Source: Candidatus Dadabacteria bacterium RIFCSPHIGHO2_12_FULL_53_21 (lineage in GTDB: Bacteria > Desulfobacterota_D > UBA1144 > Nemesobacterales > UBA2774). Taken from it: DNA of 7,357 bases. The notes beneath the pieces are model-generated. The model saw nothing but the letters and a program-made list of their open reading frames with translations, did not search any database and was not told the origin of the DNA. Position numbers and translations under genes: made by a program. The stretch spans positions 1 to 7,357 of the forward strand of contig MFCJ01000063.1 of NCBI GenBank assembly GCA_001775255.1, written 5' to 3'. Shown here piece by piece: positions 1-6,140 of this stretch (its first letter is position 1; each line of letters opens with the position of its first letter).

Positions 1-389
1 TCTTTTTCATATTCGTGACCGCCACGATACTCGAGCATATTTTAAAAACGGAGGAGGTGACGACCGATACGTTATACGGCGCCGTCTGTGTTTATCTCCT
101 CCTCGGGATAATGTGGGCTTCTATTTACGGGTTTCTCGAATATATTACGCCCGGGGCCGTCTTCAGGGGGTCCGATGTGGGTACCAATACGAAGCTGAGC
201 ACGAACGAGCTCATATATTACAGCTATTCCACGCTCGCGACCATTGGCTACGGGGATATCACCTCTGTGACGCCTGTCGGGAGGATATTGTCCGTGCTCG
301 AGGCCGTATTCGGCCAGCTCTACATCGCGCTCCTCGTCGCGAGACTGATAAGCATATACACGACGAACGCGCTCAGGAGAAAAAACTGA
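1..389 (+). CDS. Potassium-channel-like membrane protein (Ion_trans_2 type), 5' partial
   Basis: This is the C-terminal part of a pore-loop cation channel, probably potassium-selective, in the cytoplasmic membrane. The frame is open to the left edge: a hydrophobic FFIFV stretch precedes the GTG at 15, so that GTG is probably internal and an upstream membrane helix is missing. Counting from the GTG, residues 20-41 form a membrane helix and 64-75 the pore helix. TIGYGD at 76-81 (bases 240-257) is the canonical potassium selectivity filter, and residues 90-116 form the inner helix. The chain ends about ten residues later at ALRRKN, so there is no C-terminal RCK/TrkA-N regulatory domain. Potassium selectivity is inferred from the filter; gating and voltage sensitivity cannot be judged because the N-terminus is missing. 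The gene converges on the VTT gene with a 9-nt gap and no visible terminator. Confidence 0.85.
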   Translation, partial: FFIFVTATILEHILKTEEVTTDTLYGAVCVYLLLGIMWASIYGFLEYITPGAVFRGSDVGTNTKLSTNELIYYSYSTLATIGYGDITSVTPVGRILSVLEAVFGQLYIALLVARLISIYTTNALRRKN

Positions 390-398
390 TCGGTCCTT

Positions 399-1001
399 TT
401 AGTTCGGAATCGTCAAGTCGCTTATAAATTTAACACCTATAACAACAGCGCCCATCCTGATCCACCATCCTAGGAACACTATCGGAATGAAGAGAGCCGC
501 CGGGTAACGCATCATCCCGCACGCGGCGTACATCGGGTGGACCGGTATCGGCGACATGGCTCCCCCGAGCAGCATCAGGCTAACGACCCTGAGCGAACGG
601 CCCTTGGTCCATCTGTGGTTTTGAACCTCCGGGAATCTTCTCCTCACGAATGGCGTATCCCCGAAACACCTGCCCAGTATGTAGGATACGGAGGAGCCGG
701 TCACGGCCCCCAGGGCTATGAGCGTTATGAGCCTCCCGGGCTCGTAGCCAAGCAAGGTTCCGAGCACCGCGTAGGCCGTGACGGGAAAGGTCAGGGGAGA
801 GCTGCTGACGGCGGTAATCAGGTACAGCATGATGTCGGTGTTCCTCTGGCCGTAGCTCGTAAGAAGGCTTTCCCCGAAATCGAGCAGCCTTTCACCGTAG
901 AATAACGAGACCGCGGTGCTTGCCAGAACCATCCCGAATGTGACCAGCAGGGCCAGCTTTATGGAATTAGGGACCGCCCGGAGCCTGATAGGGATCATCA
1001 C
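399..1001 (-). CDS. DedA/VTT-domain (SNARE-associated type) small integral membrane protein
   Basis: This is a 200-residue polytopic membrane protein, with helices near residues 14-34, 57-85, 89-110, 137-150 and 168-190. A glycine-rich turn, then YxxGRxxG (YILGRCFG, 107-114), then a basic stretch and SPIPVHPMYAACGMMRYP (150-167) match the layout of the DedA/VTT superfamily. In that family the GR..G motif is followed by a P-rich re-entrant loop and an (A)AG.xxM motif. Family members are linked to lipid scrambling, undecaprenyl-phosphate or polar-lipid transport and membrane homeostasis; the substrate here is unknown. The start is uncertain: the first codon is GTG at 1001, immediately followed by ATG at 998, and neither has a clear Shine-Dalgarno sequence. 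The acidic E..P motif of classical DedA proteins is not evident, so this is a divergent branch rather than DedA itself. It is divergent from the isocitrate dehydrogenase gene. Confidence 0.7.
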   Translation of the reverse strand: MMIPIRLRAVPNSIKLALLVTFGMVLASTAVSLFYGERLLDFGESLLTSYGQRNTDIMLYLITAVSSSPLTFPVTAYAVLGTLLGYEPGRLITLIALGAVTGSSVSYILGRCFGDTPFVRRRFPEVQNHRWTKGRSLRVVSLMLLGGAMSPIPVHPMYAACGMMRYPAALFIPIVFLGWWIRMGAVVIGVKFISDLTIPN

Positions 1002-1151
1002 GGGTAATCAGTAAAACATGGCGATCTTTGATTTCGGTTAAGGGGTTGTGAACCTGTGGTGAAGTTCAAAATGTGTGCGGCGGGTATTATTTTACGGATT
1101 TTTCATCACCGGGAATTGATAAGCTCCTTAAATCAGGGTTCAATATTCGGT
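1002..1151. promoter_or_regulatory. Divergent intergenic region between VTT and isocitrate dehydrogenase genes
   Basis: This 150-bp gap separates two divergent genes and must carry at least one promoter for each unless transcripts enter from further away. It is more AT-rich than the genes, especially 1085-1125. A TATTAT at 1085-1090 could be a -10 element on the plus strand, but no good -35 lies 16-18 bases before it. A TTGATA at 1116-1121 has no matching -10. No operator-like palindrome was seen. The stretch is open in the isocitrate dehydrogenase frame back to a GTG at 1056. Confidence 0.3.
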
Positions 1152-2171
1152 ATGAGCAAGCGTAAGATTGTTATAATCCCGGGGGACGGCATCGGTCCCG
1201 AGATTACTGCGGCGGTAATTAAGGTTATCGAGGCATCCGGTGCTGAAATCACATGGATCGAGCACGTGGCCGGCCTTGCCGCGCTCGAGAAGGGGTTGGA
1301 CGTCCTGCCGGACGAGACCCTGGAAGCCGTCAAAGAACACAAGGTCGCATTGAAGGGCCCCTGCACCACTCCGATAGGCGAAGGTTTTACGTCGGTGAAC
1401 GTAAAGCTCAGGAGGACGCTCGACCTCTACGCGGCCGTGAGGCCCGTAAGGAACCTCCCTGGAGTGATAACGCGGTTCAGGAACGTGGACATAGTGATAA
1501 TACGCGAGAATACCGAGGGCCTTTACAGCGGGGTGGAGAACATCGTCACGCCGGGCGTTGTTATGAGCATGAAAGTGGCGACTGAGAAGGCGTGCACCCG
1601 TATTTCGCACTGGGCGTTCGAATACGCCCGCCACCGTCACAGGAAAAAGATCACTGTTTTCCACAAAGCCAACATTATGAAATTAACGGACGGTCTCTTT
1701 ATCAGGAAATCGAAGGAAGCGAGCAAGGAATACAGTGATATCCAATACGAGGAGATTATAATCGACGCGGGGTGTATGAAGCTCGTGCAGGACCCGGCCC
1801 TTTTCGATATGCTGCTTCTCGAGAACCTCTACGGGGATTTGATCAGCGACCTCTGCGCGGGCCTGGTCGGCGGGTTAGGGGTCGTACCCGGGGCCAACAT
1901 AGGCGATAGGGAAGCCGTTTTCGAGGCCGTGCACGGCTCGGCGCCCGATATTGCGGGCAAGGGCGTCGCCAACCCGCTCGCGCTCCTCATGTCGGGTGTG
2001 ATGATGCTCAACCACCTGGCGGATACGGAGGGGCGGGAGGACTTCCGCGCCTGCGCCGTGAGGATAAAAAACGCGTATGACAGCGCCCTTCAGGAGGGCG
2101 ACAGGACGCGCGACCTGGGCGGAAAGCTCGGCACCATGGAATTCGCCGACGCGCTGATCAGAAGAATTTAA
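1152..2171 (+). CDS. icd: NAD-dependent isocitrate dehydrogenase (isocitrate/isopropylmalate dehydrogenase family)
   Basis: Oxidatively decarboxylates isocitrate to 2-oxoglutarate in the TCA cycle, in the cytoplasm. From the ATG at 1152 it is 339 residues, the normal length for IDH3-like enzymes. IPGDGIGPE (9-17) is the family N-terminal signature. S81 and N83 in TSVNVKLR, with R87, R97 and R118, match the isocitrate-binding set (S113, N115, R119, R129, R153 in E. coli Icd), favouring isocitrate over isopropylmalate. RENTEGLYSG carries the catalytic Tyr (Y125) and K172 the catalytic Lys; D205, D229 and D233 are metal ligands. HGSAPDIAGK (261-270) has Asp-Ile where NADP enzymes have Lys-Tyr, so NAD is the predicted cofactor. 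The frame extends upstream to GTG 1056, but that 32-residue extension does not resemble the family. The SD is weak (CAGGG, 13 nt before ATG). Homoisocitrate dehydrogenase is a less likely alternative. Confidence 0.9.
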   Translation: MSKRKIVIIPGDGIGPEITAAVIKVIEASGAEITWIEHVAGLAALEKGLDVLPDETLEAVKEHKVALKGPCTTPIGEGFTSVNVKLRRTLDLYAAVRPVRNLPGVITRFRNVDIVIIRENTEGLYSGVENIVTPGVVMSMKVATEKACTRISHWAFEYARHRHRKKITVFHKANIMKLTDGLFIRKSKEASKEYSDIQYEEIIIDAGCMKLVQDPALFDMLLLENLYGDLISDLCAGLVGGLGVVPGANIGDREAVFEAVHGSAPDIAGKGVANPLALLMSGVMMLNHLADTEGREDFRACAVRIKNAYDSALQEGDRTRDLGGKLGTMEFADALIRRI

Positions 2172-2227
2172 GGCGGACTCGTGTGATTCTACAGACAATG
2201 CGGGTGAAGTACGGATTAAGCGGCCGG
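2172..2227. other. Short convergent intergenic gap
   Basis: This 56-bp gap lies between the stop of the isocitrate dehydrogenase gene and the stop of the M19 dipeptidase gene. A GC-rich near-palindrome (AGCGGCCGGCT, 2219-2229) sits next to the dipeptidase stop. It is too short and lacks a T-run, so it is not called a terminator. Nothing else was seen. Confidence 0.4.
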
Positions 2228-3178
2228 CTAAATGTTTTTCTCAATCACCCTCAGGAAGTTCCCGCCCATGATCTTTCTCACCCTTTCCTCGGAGTATCCT
2301 TGCTCCAGGAAATAACCGGCTATCTTCGGCAGGTCCGCGATCCTTCTCAGGTCTTCGGGGAAGTCCTCGATCCTGGCTCCGTCCATATCGCTCCCTATAC
2401 CGACGTGGTCCTCACCGCAAAGATTGACTATGTAGTCCGTATGTTTGAACACGTCTTCCACTGTGGGGGTTTTATCACCCGTCTTCAGGAATTGGTTATA
2501 GAGCACGATCCCGATGACGCCCCCCCTCTCCGAGATGGCGAGGAGCTGGTCGTCTTTCAGGTTACGCGGGTGGTCCGTGAGCGACCTCGCGTTCGAGTGC
2601 GAGGCTATAGGTATGAGAGTCGTTAGTCTGACCGCTTCCCAGAAACCCTTTTCGTTTATATGAGAGAGGTCGAGCGTGATACGGAGCTCGTTCATTCTCT
2701 TAATCAGCTCCCTCCCCTCGTCCGTGAGTCCTTCTTCGGTCTCGTTCCCCGAGGCGAATCGGTTCTTATCGTTCCATGTAAGCCCTATGAGCCTCACCCC
2801 CCGCTCATAGAACTCCCCGAGCTTGTCGGGGCCCTCTATCGGGTCCGCGCCCTCCATGAGCGTAAGGAACCCGATCCTCCCGTCCTTGCCTATACGTCCG
2901 AGGTCATTTCTTGTTTTTATCCGGAAAACTTTGTCGCTATGCTCTCTATAAATCCTGTCGTATGTATCGAATTGTCCGAGCGCCGATTCGAGCGTCTTTT
3001 CGGGCTTGTGTTTCGGGTGTACGAATACGGTGTTGAATACGAGACCGATGCCGGCTTCCCTAAGCCAGGGAAGGGTTATCATACAGGGGACGGCGGGGCT
3101 TACGAAGTCTCTATCGTAGTAGTTTAAATGGAACGCGATGTCCTCGTGCGCATCGAGAATGAATAAATCCCTGAGCAT
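2228..3178 (-). CDS. M19 family (renal/membrane dipeptidase-like) zinc metallodipeptidase
   Basis: Predicted binuclear-zinc dipeptidase of the amidohydrolase fold, cleaving dipeptides (L-L and often L-D; some members also act on cyclic or beta-lactam amides). From ATG 3178 it is 316 residues. Ligands fit the family in order and spacing: H11 and D13 in DAHED, E109 in MEG, H173 in DLSH, H194 in SHSNAR (21 residues after H173, as in human renal dipeptidase), and catalytic-region D264 in GIGSDMDG. The family C-terminal motif GGNFLRV is at 305-311. No signal peptide or lipobox is seen, so it is probably cytoplasmic. The frame continues to a TTG at 3217, adding 13 residues, but ATG 3178 has AGGA about five bases upstream and is preferred. 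Small changes from the usual DGHND and GSDFDG signatures are visible. It lies 92 nt after the Memo gene and is probably the last gene of that transcription unit. Confidence 0.9.
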   Translation of the reverse strand: MLRDLFILDAHEDIAFHLNYYDRDFVSPAVPCMITLPWLREAGIGLVFNTVFVHPKHKPEKTLESALGQFDTYDRIYREHSDKVFRIKTRNDLGRIGKDGRIGFLTLMEGADPIEGPDKLGEFYERGVRLIGLTWNDKNRFASGNETEEGLTDEGRELIKRMNELRITLDLSHINEKGFWEAVRLTTLIPIASHSNARSLTDHPRNLKDDQLLAISERGGVIGIVLYNQFLKTGDKTPTVEDVFKHTDYIVNLCGEDHVGIGSDMDGARIEDFPEDLRRIADLPKIAGYFLEQGYSEERVRKIMGGNFLRVIEKNI

Positions 3179-3270
3179 TTTTTCCTGCGCTTTCCCTACC
3201 CCTGTATCCGTATCCAATTTTCAACCGTCCCTGTTAATTTCATTTTCTTCGCGTCTTTGTGTCTACCCTT
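3179..3270 (-). other. Intergenic spacer with degenerate period-8 repeat
   Basis: This 92-nt spacer lies between the Memo gene stop and the preferred dipeptidase start. On the minus strand it contains GACACAAA, GACGCGAA and GAAAATGA in direct succession (about 3236-3259), a loose period-8 tandem. The TTG alternative start of the dipeptidase (3217) and its own AGGA ribosome site (about 3183-3186) also lie here. No T-run-tailed hairpin is seen, so read-through from the upstream genes is plausible. Confidence 0.35.
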
Positions 3271-4512
3271 CTAGATATAAAACCCCATACTCGCGTAGCT
3301 GACAACCGATCCGGTGTCCGGCTCGAGCGCCTGTCCGTAATCGAGCAGCTTCCCCCGCTCCGCATCGATCGCCGCGAGTGTCGCGTATATCGGGGAAAGC
3401 CCGCAGACCTTCCGCCAGTCCTTCTCCTCCTCGACCGACCTGTAGAACCCTTCCGAGTCCATCTTCTCGCCGAAGGAGAGGCTCAGCATGTCCCTCTCCT
3501 TTATCTTACCGAGCGTGAGGTCGTTTACGGGTTCTTTATCCCCGAACTTAAGCCCTACGTGGGCCATGTCTGCCCCCGCGATTATAAAAATATTATCGCC
3601 CATATCCCTTACGATCCCCGCGGCCGCTTCGAGGAAGCCCGATATCATTTCGTCCTCTGCCGGCGACCTGCCCTCCCTGACCAGTCTGTAAAATGAGTTG
3701 CAGAGTATAGGAACAATCCTGAATTTCTTTTTTCCATTCATAATGTGCTGGAGGAAGGCGACCTGGAACTCAATAGAGTGCTCGGTGCGGTGCGAGATCT
3801 CGCCTTCATACAAATCCCATCCGCACGCGGTTTCAAGTTTCTCGATTATATTTCTGTCCGTTTCAGCTTCTCCGAGCGGGGTCATGAAGTTCTTTCTGGT
3901 GAGGATAAACGGGTTTTCCACCTCCGCGTAGTGGGACGTGCCGAAGATGATAAACGTATCCGCTTCGTTTTCCCGGAGCAATTCCCTGTATGCGAGGGCG
4001 TACGATACGCCGCCCCTCCCGTAGTCGATATGAGGGGATATCAGCCCCCTTAATTTACCGTGTGCTTCTGCATGAGGCCTGGACTCCTCCGCCTTGCTGA
4101 AAAAGGCTTGGAACCACCTTTCGAGCTCCTTCGGGTCGCCGGGATAAGAGAGACCCGCATGGCTCGGTTCCCTCGTCCCCGATTCGCGAAAACCGGATTC
4201 AAGCCGGATCTTATAGTCCCTGAAATTTTCGCTTTCGAGAAAGAGGGCCTCGTCGAGCTGCTTTATTAAACTCTCTATTTCGTCTGATAGAATCAGTTCC
4301 CCGAACCTCTCCATGCAGAGCGACTGAATATCGCGGACTGTCTTCGTCCCGTCGAAGAGGCTCAATATCCTGAGTGTCTCGATCGAGACGGCGAGGATCT
4401 TATCAGACAGGTTCTGCGGGTCCCTCAGGCATATGATCCTTTCTCCTTCAACCCCGGCGGGGATTACTTCGATGTACCTCAGTTTGGGGTATTCAATAGT
4501 TTTATTCGTCAT
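3271..4512 (-). CDS. amrB: AmmeMemoRadiSam system protein B (Memo family) with N-terminal PqqD-like domain
   Basis: This 413-residue protein has two parts. Residues about 10-95 resemble a PqqD-like winged helix: an LRDP strand region, then ILSLFDGTKTVRDIQ, then a helix run ending LIKQLDEALFL. Residues about 116-413 form the Memo domain, a relative of class III extradiol dioxygenases (LigB fold). Human MEMO1 motifs are all present: SPHIDYG (H161, equivalent to H49), GTSHY (H194, to H81), TEHSIE (244-248), GADMAHVG (D315, H318), VCGLSPI (C370, to C244) and a C-terminal SYASMGFY. The metal/redox site therefore appears intact. Bacterial Memo proteins are often linked with AMMECR1 and a radical SAM enzyme; the reaction is not established. 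The start is ATG 4512, overlapping the hyuB stop by four bases (ATGA). A GTG at 4533 would add seven residues. Standard Memo proteins are about 270-300 residues, so the N-terminal module is a real addition. The gene symbol is a family label and not certain. Confidence 0.87.
   Translation of the reverse strand: MTNKTIEYPKLRYIEVIPAGVEGERIICLRDPQNLSDKILAVSIETLRILSLFDGTKTVRDIQSLCMERFGELILSDEIESLIKQLDEALFLESENFRDYKIRLESGFRESGTREPSHAGLSYPGDPKELERWFQAFFSKAEESRPHAEAHGKLRGLISPHIDYGRGGVSYALAYRELLRENEADTFIIFGTSHYAEVENPFILTRKNFMTPLGEAETDRNIIEKLETACGWDLYEGEISHRTEHSIEFQVAFLQHIMNGKKKFRIVPILCNSFYRLVREGRSPAEDEMISGFLEAAAGIVRDMGDNIFIIAGADMAHVGLKFGDKEPVNDLTLGKIKERDMLSLSFGEKMDSEGFYRSVEEEKDWRKVCGLSPIYATLAAIDAERGKLLDYGQALEPDTGSVVSYASMGFYI
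4509..4512 (-). promoter_or_regulatory. ATGA stop/start overlap coupling hyuB to the Memo gene
   Basis: On the minus strand the Memo ATG (4512-4510) overlaps the hyuB TGA (4511-4509). A weak GGGGAAG lies about 11-17 bases upstream inside the hyuB 3' end. Such an overlap usually means translational coupling and co-transcription, and it decides the Memo start. Confidence 0.75.
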
Positions 4513-6077
4513 GGGTTTTTTGGTCTTCCCCACCCGCCCCCGCCGGGTGTCCTGATTTCGAGCACGTCGCCTTTCCTTACCGTGAACGTGGACTTGGGAG
4601 GTATAACGGATGATTTCCCATTTCTCAAGAGGATGTTCCTGCCTTTCTTTCCACGCTCTCCGCCTTTAATGCCGTAAGGCGCCGATTTTCTCCGCTCGGT
4701 TATCAGAGAGACGGTCGCGTCCGTCAGGAACCTGTACTTCCTGACGATGCCGTCTCCCCCCTTGAACCTGCCCCTGCCTCCGCTCCGTTTCCGCACGGAA
4801 TATGAATCGATCATTACCGGAAGCTCCCTCTCGAGCGCCTCGATCGGGGTGTTGAGCGTATTGGTCATGTGGGTCTGAACCGCGCTCACGCCGTCCTTCC
4901 CGTACCTCCCGCCCATGCCCCCAGCTATAGTTTCGTAGTAGGCGAAATTCTTCCCGGTCCCGGGGTTCACCCCTCCGAACGTGGTATTGCTCATCGTGCC
5001 CGCGCTCGCGGCCGGGACCTTCTCGGGGACCGCTTTGGAGAGTGCCCCGAATACAATATCGACGACGCGCTGCGAGGTCTCGACATTCCCCCCGACCACA
5101 GCCGCCGGGAATTCGGCATTCAAAATAGAACCCTTCTCGGCCTTTATGTCTATTACTCTCAGGGGTCCCGAGTTGAGCGGCATTCCTTCGGGCGCCAGGC
5201 ACTGAAATACATAAACGGCAGCGGCGGTGGTCACGCTGAGGGGCGTGTTTAAACAACCCTTCACCCTCCCGGACGACCCCCTGAAATCCACGGCAGCTTT
5301 ATCTCCCTTTATTGTTATCGACACCCTGAGGGGAATATTCCTCGTACCCGCCCCGTCGTCGTCGAGGACATCTTCGAACGTATAAACCCCGTCGGGGATG
5401 TTCCTTATCACCCCTCTCATTAGTTTTTCACTATACCGGAGGAGCTCGTCACCCGCTTCTTTAACCTTTTTTAACGAGTACTTCGCGGTCACCTCTTTTA
5501 ACCTTCTTTTCCCGAGCTCGAGAGAGCCCAGCTGCGCCCTCAGATCTCCTTCCCTCTCCTCCGGGTCGCGCGTAGCGGACAGTATGCCTTCAAAGAGAGA
5601 CCTGTTCAGCTTCCCTTTCTTGTATAGTCTCGATGGGGGGATCAAAATCCCTTCTTCGTGTATCGATGTGGATAGCGGCATCGAGCCGGGCGTGAGGCCC
5701 CCCATGTCCGCGTGGTGGGCGCGCGAGGCGACGAAGAACTCGAGCCTGCCTTCCGCGAACACCGGGGCTATGCAGGTGACGTCAGGCAGGTGTGTCCCTC
5801 CCCTGAAAGGGTCGTTAAGTATGAAGACGTCGCCCTCCGATATTCCCGGCTCTCCGATTATCGCTTTCACGGCGAAGCTCATGGAACCCAGGTGTACGGG
5901 AATGTGTGCCGCCTGTGCGATCATTTCGCCGGAGGCTTTGAATATTGCGCAGGACAGGTCTCTCCGCTCCTTTATATTGGGCGAGAACCCCGCGCGTATG
6001 AGGACGACCCCCATTTCCTCGGCGATCGAGCTGAGCGCGTTCTGAAATATTTCGAGTTCGAATGGGCTAAGGGGCAT
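4509..6077 (-). CDS. hyuB: Hydantoinase B / oxoprolinase family protein (HyuB)
   Basis: The 522 residues span the whole HyuB family (usual range about 510-580). HyuB subunits pair with HyuA to open cyclic amides such as hydantoins or 5-oxoproline with ATP, or to carboxylate ketones such as acetone; the substrate cannot be read from the sequence. Family motifs in order: SPNIKERRDLSCAIF (32-46), AHIPVHLGSM (57-66), NDPFRGGTHLPDVT (88-101), RAHHADMGG (119-127), EGILIPP, DFRGSSG, the glycine-rich GGMGGRYG region, and the C-terminal TPGGGGWG (510-517). Conserved D89, H96, H121/H122 and D124 probably bind metal, by analogy with related carboxylase subunits. The start is ATG 6077; only a GAG eight bases upstream resembles a ribosome site, and a 6-bp inverted repeat lies just before it. 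No HyuA gene lies on either side. It follows the secreted-protein gene by 63 nt and overlaps the Memo gene by four bases. Confidence 0.92.
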   Translation of the reverse strand: MPLSPFELEIFQNALSSIAEEMGVVLIRAGFSPNIKERRDLSCAIFKASGEMIAQAAHIPVHLGSMSFAVKAIIGEPGISEGDVFILNDPFRGGTHLPDVTCIAPVFAEGRLEFFVASRAHHADMGGLTPGSMPLSTSIHEEGILIPPSRLYKKGKLNRSLFEGILSATRDPEEREGDLRAQLGSLELGKRRLKEVTAKYSLKKVKEAGDELLRYSEKLMRGVIRNIPDGVYTFEDVLDDDGAGTRNIPLRVSITIKGDKAAVDFRGSSGRVKGCLNTPLSVTTAAAVYVFQCLAPEGMPLNSGPLRVIDIKAEKGSILNAEFPAAVVGGNVETSQRVVDIVFGALSKAVPEKVPAASAGTMSNTTFGGVNPGTGKNFAYYETIAGGMGGRYGKDGVSAVQTHMTNTLNTPIEALERELPVMIDSYSVRKRSGGRGRFKGGDGIVRKYRFLTDATVSLITERRKSAPYGIKGGERGKKGRNILLRNGKSSVIPPKSTFTVRKGDVLEIRTPGGGGWGRPKNP

Positions 6078-6090
6078 CGGATAAGCTCAA

Positions 6091-6110
6091 CACTGCGTTT
6101 CCCGGCAGTG
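6091..6110 (-). promoter_or_regulatory. Inverted repeat (possible hairpin) just upstream of hyuB
   Basis: A perfect six-base stem (CACTGC / GCAGTG) encloses an eight-base loop and ends 13 bases before the hyuB ATG. No T-run follows on the minus strand, so it is not a typical intrinsic terminator. It could lower or adjust hyuB translation, or it could be chance. Confidence 0.3.
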
Positions 6111-6140
6111 ATTGCGGGTCTGTAGCCGGAGAGCCGATTA

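Noticed and set aside
537..905. 122-codon plus-strand open frame opposite the VTT gene
   Set aside because: The minus-strand frame gives a coherent multi-helix membrane protein; the plus frame is charged and featureless.
1140..1664. 174-codon minus-strand open frame opposite isocitrate dehydrogenase
   Set aside because: The plus-strand frame encodes an unambiguous enzyme with all catalytic residues; the antisense frame has no features.
2219..2229. GC-rich near-palindrome as a bidirectional terminator between convergent genes
   Set aside because: The self-complementary core has no room for a loop and no T-run follows on either strand.
2183..3127. Plus-strand open frames (2183-2626 and 2660-3127) opposite the dipeptidase
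   Set aside because: They lie over conserved M19 motifs on the other strand and show no family features of their own.
3259..4269. Several plus-strand open frames opposite the Memo gene
   Set aside because: All are antisense to conserved Memo motifs and lack ribosome sites and recognisable domains.
5398..6045. Long 215-codon plus-strand open frame opposite hyuB
   Set aside because: It is the mirror of a conserved HyuB coding sequence, has Ser/Pro-rich low-information composition and no recognisable domain; it is a GC-driven antisense shadow.
4509..6077. Acetone/acetophenone carboxylase subunit as the specific call for the HyuB protein
   Set aside because: The family motifs are shared among hydantoinase, oxoprolinase and carboxylase subunits, and no partner subunit is present to decide among them.
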